A DNA stretch of 35,790 nt from Candidatus Thalassospirochaeta sargassi. Its GTDB lineage: Bacteria > Spirochaetota > Spirochaetia > UBA9216. The number at the start of each line of letters is the position of its first letter. The stretch's first letter is position 1. This document shows, piece after piece, positions 32,515 to 35,790 of the stretch. The notes below the pieces were generated by a model. It ran no database searches. It had not been told where the DNA came from and saw nothing but the letters and a program-made list of their open reading frames with translations. Both the position numbers and the translations under genes were made by a program. The stretch lies in assembly GCA_028532855.1 (NCBI GenBank), contig JAQQAL010000018.1:1-35790 (forward strand), given 5' to 3'.

Positions 32515-34485
32515 ATGACAATCAAGAGAAAAATGTTCACTGTAGTTCTTGGCGAACTTATTATGTTCCTGGCAATAATAGCTGCTGCCTTGCTAATGCT
32601 GCTGCCGGCACTCAGATTGAATACGGAATTTGCACAGTTGTCTGAGCTTTCTGAACAGGTCCAAACAACCAGGTTGAGTATAATCGGAATTGTAACATCT
32701 CCGATGGAGATACAGTACGAGGATGCACTTGTCGAAAAAGCGAAACTCACTGAGAAGTTTGCTGCTGTTGCAGATAGTTCGGAACTCGGCGGGATTAACG
32801 AGAATGTCTCTTCAGCCCTGGGCTCTATTCTGAAGCTTGAGGAAATGTTCAATGAGCGCTGGGTTGTACTGGAAGATAACCTTCTTGAGGTTATGGAATA
32901 CTCTGAGCAGATTATGTTTACAAAATCAGCACCATTGCTAAATTTTTACAAGGCGAAGTTAACCCAACGAGTGGATGATTTCAATTATGTGATGGAACGG
33001 GTTGATAGTCTCGAAAGGAATATCAGCATTACTGACGGAGCTTTAAACTCCGCCTATGATGTAATCATAACCCAGGATGGAATAATATCGGCGGAACTCT
33101 CACACAAGATTCGCAGCATCATTATTCGTACTATTATTATTTTTATCATGCTTATAACAGTAATTATCATAACTGCATCAATAGTTGTAGGGCGCATGGT
33201 TCGGAGTATAAGCGCTCTCAGCGAAGGTGTTTCAGACCTTAGGAGGGGGAAACTTGATACCAGGTTCAGCACCCTGTCTAATGACGACATTGCGCTTCTC
33301 GGGGAGAATCTTAATGATTTCACAGGCGAGCTTTCAATTTCTATCCGCAGTATAAAAGAGTCAAGCCACAGTAATGTTAAAATGAAAAATGAACTATCAG
33401 AGGCTGCAGTTAATGTGAATTCATCTTCAGAGGGAATAACCAGAGCTGTCGGAGCCATCCGTGAAGGGATGGTTGATCTGGACAGTAAGGTCGCAGAATC
33501 CGGGGCAGCTGTTACTACAGTAAATTCAACCACTGATCAGCTTAAAGGTATGCTTGAAGAACAAACCGCCATGATAGAGGAGTCAACCTCTGCGGTGACC
33601 GAGATGATTGCATCGGTAGACAGCGTAAGCGATATAACAGCTCGAAAAACCGCTTCAACCGAACAGCTCGTTAAAACAGCGGAAACCGGCGGCAACCGCC
33701 TGGACCAGACTATTTCCATAATTCAGGATATTACATCAAATTTAGACGAAATACGCGGGACAGTTTCTATTATCCAAACAGTATCAGCGCAGACTAATCT
33801 TCTTGCGATGAACGCAGCAATTGAGGCTGCACATGCCGGAGATGCAGGTGCAGGGTTTTCTGTAGTTGCAGAAGAAATCAGAAAGTTGGCGGAAGCCTCG
33901 GGGGCCAGCTCAAAGCAGATAGGCACTGTTTTAAAGGATGTAGTCGGCAGCATAGAGAAGGCTGCTGCTTCAGGTGATGATACTAAACAGGCTTTTACCG
34001 ATATTAATAGGGAAGTAACAGGAGTTGCTCAGGCCTTGAATGAAATTAAGTCCAGTATGGATGAGTTGTCGGCAGGTGGAAGTCAGATTCTTGATGCTAT
34101 GACCAGTCTTCAGGGGTTTACAGCTGGTGTAAAGGATGGAGGCGATTCAATGGCGGATGCTGCGGGCAATCTTGAGGATGCTTTTAGAATAGTCGAGAGG
34201 GTTTCGAGCGGGGTTCTCTCACAGATCGGCGGAATAAGCAGCCAGCTTGAAGAGATTACCAATGCAGCCGGAGTTGTTTCCGGTATCAGCAGGCGTCTGA
34301 ATAGCGAAGCTGAAAAACTTGAGGCTGAGGTTGAACGATTCAGCCTCAATGTTGAGGTTGACAGCGTCTCTGTGAGCCCGGCTGAAACCGACGAGGTGGC
34401 GGACCTGCAGTTTGTTGAGGATGCTGAGAAAGCCGCCGGCACTGAGCTATTCGCCGCTCTGGTTGTAGATGAAGCCGCCGATTAA
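32515..34485 (+). CDS. Methyl-accepting chemotaxis protein
   Basis: 656 aa inner-membrane receptor. First membrane helix near residues 10-33, a mostly helical extracytoplasmic domain (about 35-195, four-helix-bundle-like), second helix around 200-225 (IIIFIMLITVIIITASIVV), HAMP linker (RSISALSEGVSDLRRGKL), then a long coiled coil. The signalling tip is intact: TVSAQTNLLAMNAAIEAAHAG continuing AGFSVVAEEIRKLAE, which binds CheA and CheW. It does not end in a CheR-tethering pentapeptide; the tail is acidic (VVDEAAD). A promoter lies at 32461-32489; only GGGG six nt upstream serves as a ribosome site. Its 3' end overlaps the convergent YibE/F gene by 39 bp. The ligand is unknown. Confidence 0.95.
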   Translation: MTIKRKMFTVVLGELIMFLAIIAAALLMLLPALRLNTEFAQLSELSEQVQTTRLSIIGIVTSPMEIQYEDALVEKAKLTEKFAAVADSSELGGINENVSSALGSILKLEEMFNERWVVLEDNLLEVMEYSEQIMFTKSAPLLNFYKAKLTQRVDDFNYVMERVDSLERNISITDGALNSAYDVIITQDGIISAELSHKIRSIIIRTIIIFIMLITVIIITASIVVGRMVRSISALSEGVSDLRRGKLDTRFSTLSNDDIALLGENLNDFTGELSISIRSIKESSHSNVKMKNELSEAAVNVNSSSEGITRAVGAIREGMVDLDSKVAESGAAVTTVNSTTDQLKGMLEEQTAMIEESTSAVTEMIASVDSVSDITARKTASTEQLVKTAETGGNRLDQTISIIQDITSNLDEIRGTVSIIQTVSAQTNLLAMNAAIEAAHAGDAGAGFSVVAEEIRKLAEASGASSKQIGTVLKDVVGSIEKAAASGDDTKQAFTDINREVTGVAQALNEIKSSMDELSAGGSQILDAMTSLQGFTAGVKDGGDSMADAAGNLEDAFRIVERVSSGVLSQIGGISSQLEEITNAAGVVSGISRRLNSEAEKLEAEVERFSLNVEVDSVSVSPAETDEVADLQFVEDAEKAAGTELFAALVVDEAAD

Positions 34486-35580
34486 GGCTGTGAACGGCGC
34501 AGTGAGGACCAGACCGAAGCTGCCGACGAGAGTATGCAGGATTTCAGCGCTGACGTAGGTCAGGTTCAGGATGTTTGCTGCGGGTGTTCCCTGGGCCATC
34601 ATTACCATTAATACCGCTGTGTAGCTGCCTGAATAGGCAAGAAGCAGGGTTGTTGTCATCGTTCCTACCACCGCTCGTCCAACCTTTATTCCCGAGATAA
34701 TCAATTCCCTGGCGTGAATGTCCGGACGTTTGTGCTTAATCTCATGCATGGACGCTGCGATGTCCATGCTAATGTCCATAACAGCACCTGATGATGCAAG
34801 GAATATGCCTGCTGTAAAAATCGCGCTTAAATCAAGGTGGGCATAACCGGAGTAAAGCAATGATTCTGAGAATGGTTTTACAGCTCCATGAACCTTGAAC
34901 AGATTACCGAAAAGAATTGAAAGAATTGCTGTAAACCCTATTCCGGCCAGGGTCCCGAGGAATGAAATAATCCCCTTTTTCGACATGCCGCCAACAAGAA
35001 AAATAATTACAGCCGACATCATCATAACAATACCCAGCGAGAGCAGTATCGGATTATAACCATTTAGGAAACCCGGCAGCAGCAGCTTCCAGATTGCAAC
35101 TCCCGTGAACATGAATGACAGCAGGGCTTTTGCCCCGGTCCAGCCCGCATATAGTAAAAGCAGTCCTGCGAATAAAATCAGCAGAAACAATTCAGTTCTT
35201 ATACGAAAGTGATCAACGGGGTTTGCATATACAAATTCCCCATTTTCATCCATATCTATAGTTACAAGTGCAACATCGCCAACAGCAAACATTTTGTCCA
35301 GCTCGAGTTTACCGATTAGCATATTGTTTGAATCGGTCACAAGACCTTTGAATTTTCCATTGAGAATTTCCATTGTGACACCCTGGTTTCCTGTTTTAAC
35401 AATGCCGTACTGCTCGAGATCAGTGTTGTCAACAGCGGTTATCCTGCCGCGCGCCCTTGTTATATTTGTTTTCTGTCTGTCCTCAAAACCGGTTGGAACA
35501 AAAAGTACACCGATTGTCAGTACGCAGACGATCAGGGTAAAGAATATGTCGTTGTGCGTATTTTTTTCTGCAATAAGCAT
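34447..35580 (-). CDS. YibE/F family multi-pass membrane protein
   Basis: 377 aa. One N-terminal membrane helix (about 13-30), an extracytoplasmic soluble region (about 35-125, with the small beta domain GRITAVDNTDLEQYG), then about seven membrane helices, including LFLLILFAGLLLLYAGW, IVMMMSAVIIFLVGG and the end LTAPFTALIGGFIY. The block ASSGAVMDISMDIAASMHEI is the conserved centre of YibE/F proteins, whose function is not established (a transport role is guessed). GAGG lies 7 nt before ATG 35580. The stop is inside the MCP gene on the other strand. The leader contains a very stable GC hairpin (35608-35639). No partner transporter gene is visible in the window. Confidence 0.9.
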   Translation of the reverse strand: MLIAEKNTHNDIFFTLIVCVLTIGVLFVPTGFEDRQKTNITRARGRITAVDNTDLEQYGIVKTGNQGVTMEILNGKFKGLVTDSNNMLIGKLELDKMFAVGDVALVTIDMDENGEFVYANPVDHFRIRTELFLLILFAGLLLLYAGWTGAKALLSFMFTGVAIWKLLLPGFLNGYNPILLSLGIVMMMSAVIIFLVGGMSKKGIISFLGTLAGIGFTAILSILFGNLFKVHGAVKPFSESLLYSGYAHLDLSAIFTAGIFLASSGAVMDISMDIAASMHEIKHKRPDIHARELIISGIKVGRAVVGTMTTTLLLAYSGSYTAVLMVMMAQGTPAANILNLTYVSAEILHTLVGSFGLVLTAPFTALIGGFIYNQSGE

Positions 35581-35607
35581 GATTTGCCTCTTTAAAGTTA
35601 AATGAAG

Positions 35608-35639
35608 CGGGGAGGGCGCCCCAGCGGCAGCCCTCCCCG
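35608..35639. terminator. GC-rich hairpin upstream of the YibE/F gene
   Basis: CGGGGAGGGC (35608-35617) and GCCCTCCCCG (35630-35639) form a perfect 10-bp stem with a 12-nt loop. On the plus strand a T5 run follows within 3 nt, as in a terminator. On the minus strand it would sit upstream of, or in, the yibE leader, where no T-run follows. No plus-strand gene ends here, so what it terminates is unclear. Confidence 0.55.
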
Positions 35640-35661
35640 GAATTTTTACATTAGGGCACCT

Positions 35662-35790
35662 CTAAAAACTACCCGAAAAACCTTCTGCTATGCTAATTGA
35701 AACATAAGCAGCTCTTTTGTCATTGCATCGGTATTCCGATACATCCATCATCCTATAATTTTCCATTATGTAGGGCATATTTGAATATAC
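35662..35790 (-). CDS. 3' end of an unidentified minus-strand reading frame, cut by the window edge
   Basis: From the window edge the minus strand is open for 42 codons to TAG at 35664-35662; the visible part includes YRMMDVSEYRCND and SISIAEGFSGSF. The stop falls inside TTTTTAGAGGTGCCC, a sequence reminiscent of insertion-sequence terminal repeats. I do not recognise the protein, and 42 codons could be open by chance. If real, it might be the end of a transposase or of another small protein. Confidence 0.3.
   Translation of the reverse strand, partial: VYSNMPYIMENYRMMDVSEYRCNDKRAAYVSISIAEGFSGSF

Overview
The window looks like a chromosomal segment of a free-living, mid-GC spirochaete (Spirochaetales, Spirochaeta-like). 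This is an inference from gene content, not from a marker gene: an AAA+ RarA/MgsA ATPase fused to a methyltransferase-like tail, a YibE/F protein, a large MCP, an orphan UgpC/MsmX-type sugar ATPase, and a small [FeFe]-hydrogenase-like redox sensor cassette. No rRNA, phage, CRISPR array or complete insertion sequence is visible. Most of it is ordinary housekeeping DNA, with one decayed patch at about 9.2-11.6 kb.

Layout. 0-2.4 kb: a sugar ABC ATPase divergent from a GntR-LacI type repressor, with a repeated operator-like motif between them. 2.4-5.4 kb: operon rdgB-pepF-DUF1847 on the minus strand, overlapping at every junction. 5.5-8.6 kb: a HIT hydrolase convergent with the operon secreted protein-M24 peptidase-NrnA. 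8.7-11.6 kb: a hypothetical gene, then the remains of a two-component system (sensor kinase with an in-frame stop, fused out of frame to the tail of a LuxR-type regulator), an ECF S-component-like membrane protein, and about 650 bp without an intact gene. 11.6-14.4 kb: a flavodoxin-like protein, a membrane diguanylate cyclase and an exported hypothetical protein. 14.5-20.1 kb: the proteostasis operon tig-clpP-clpX-lon with overlapping junctions, closed by a terminator. 20.2-20.9 kb: a five-tRNA array (transcribed His-Arg-Lys-Leu-Gly), with its own promoter and terminator. 21.3-24.7 kb: nadE, a ThiS-like beta-grasp protein overlapping it, and the rarA-methyltransferase fusion. 24.8-27.4 kb: a CoA-type Nudix hydrolase and an ornithine/lysine decarboxylase with an uncharacterised leading gene. 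27.5-30.3 kb: a redox signalling operon of a stand-alone receiver, an RsbW/RsbT-like ATPase, an [FeFe]-hydrogenase-like iron-sulfur protein lacking the proton-shuttle cysteine, and trmH. 30.4-35.6 kb: topoisomerase III, an MCP, and a YibE/F protein whose 3' end overlaps the MCP gene by 39 bp. The right edge holds the 3' end of an unidentified minus-strand reading frame next to an IS-terminus-like sequence.

The most notable signals are: (1) the hydrogenase-like sensor operon; (2) the nadE/ThiS-like overlap; (3) promoters whose -10 box lies 6-7 nt before the ATG of genes lacking a Shine-Dalgarno sequence (rarA, the gene at 26807, rdgB), suggesting leaderless mRNAs; (4) the broken two-component system; and (5) the repeated motif between the sugar ATPase and its likely regulator. 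All product names come from reading motifs by eye; no database search was made.
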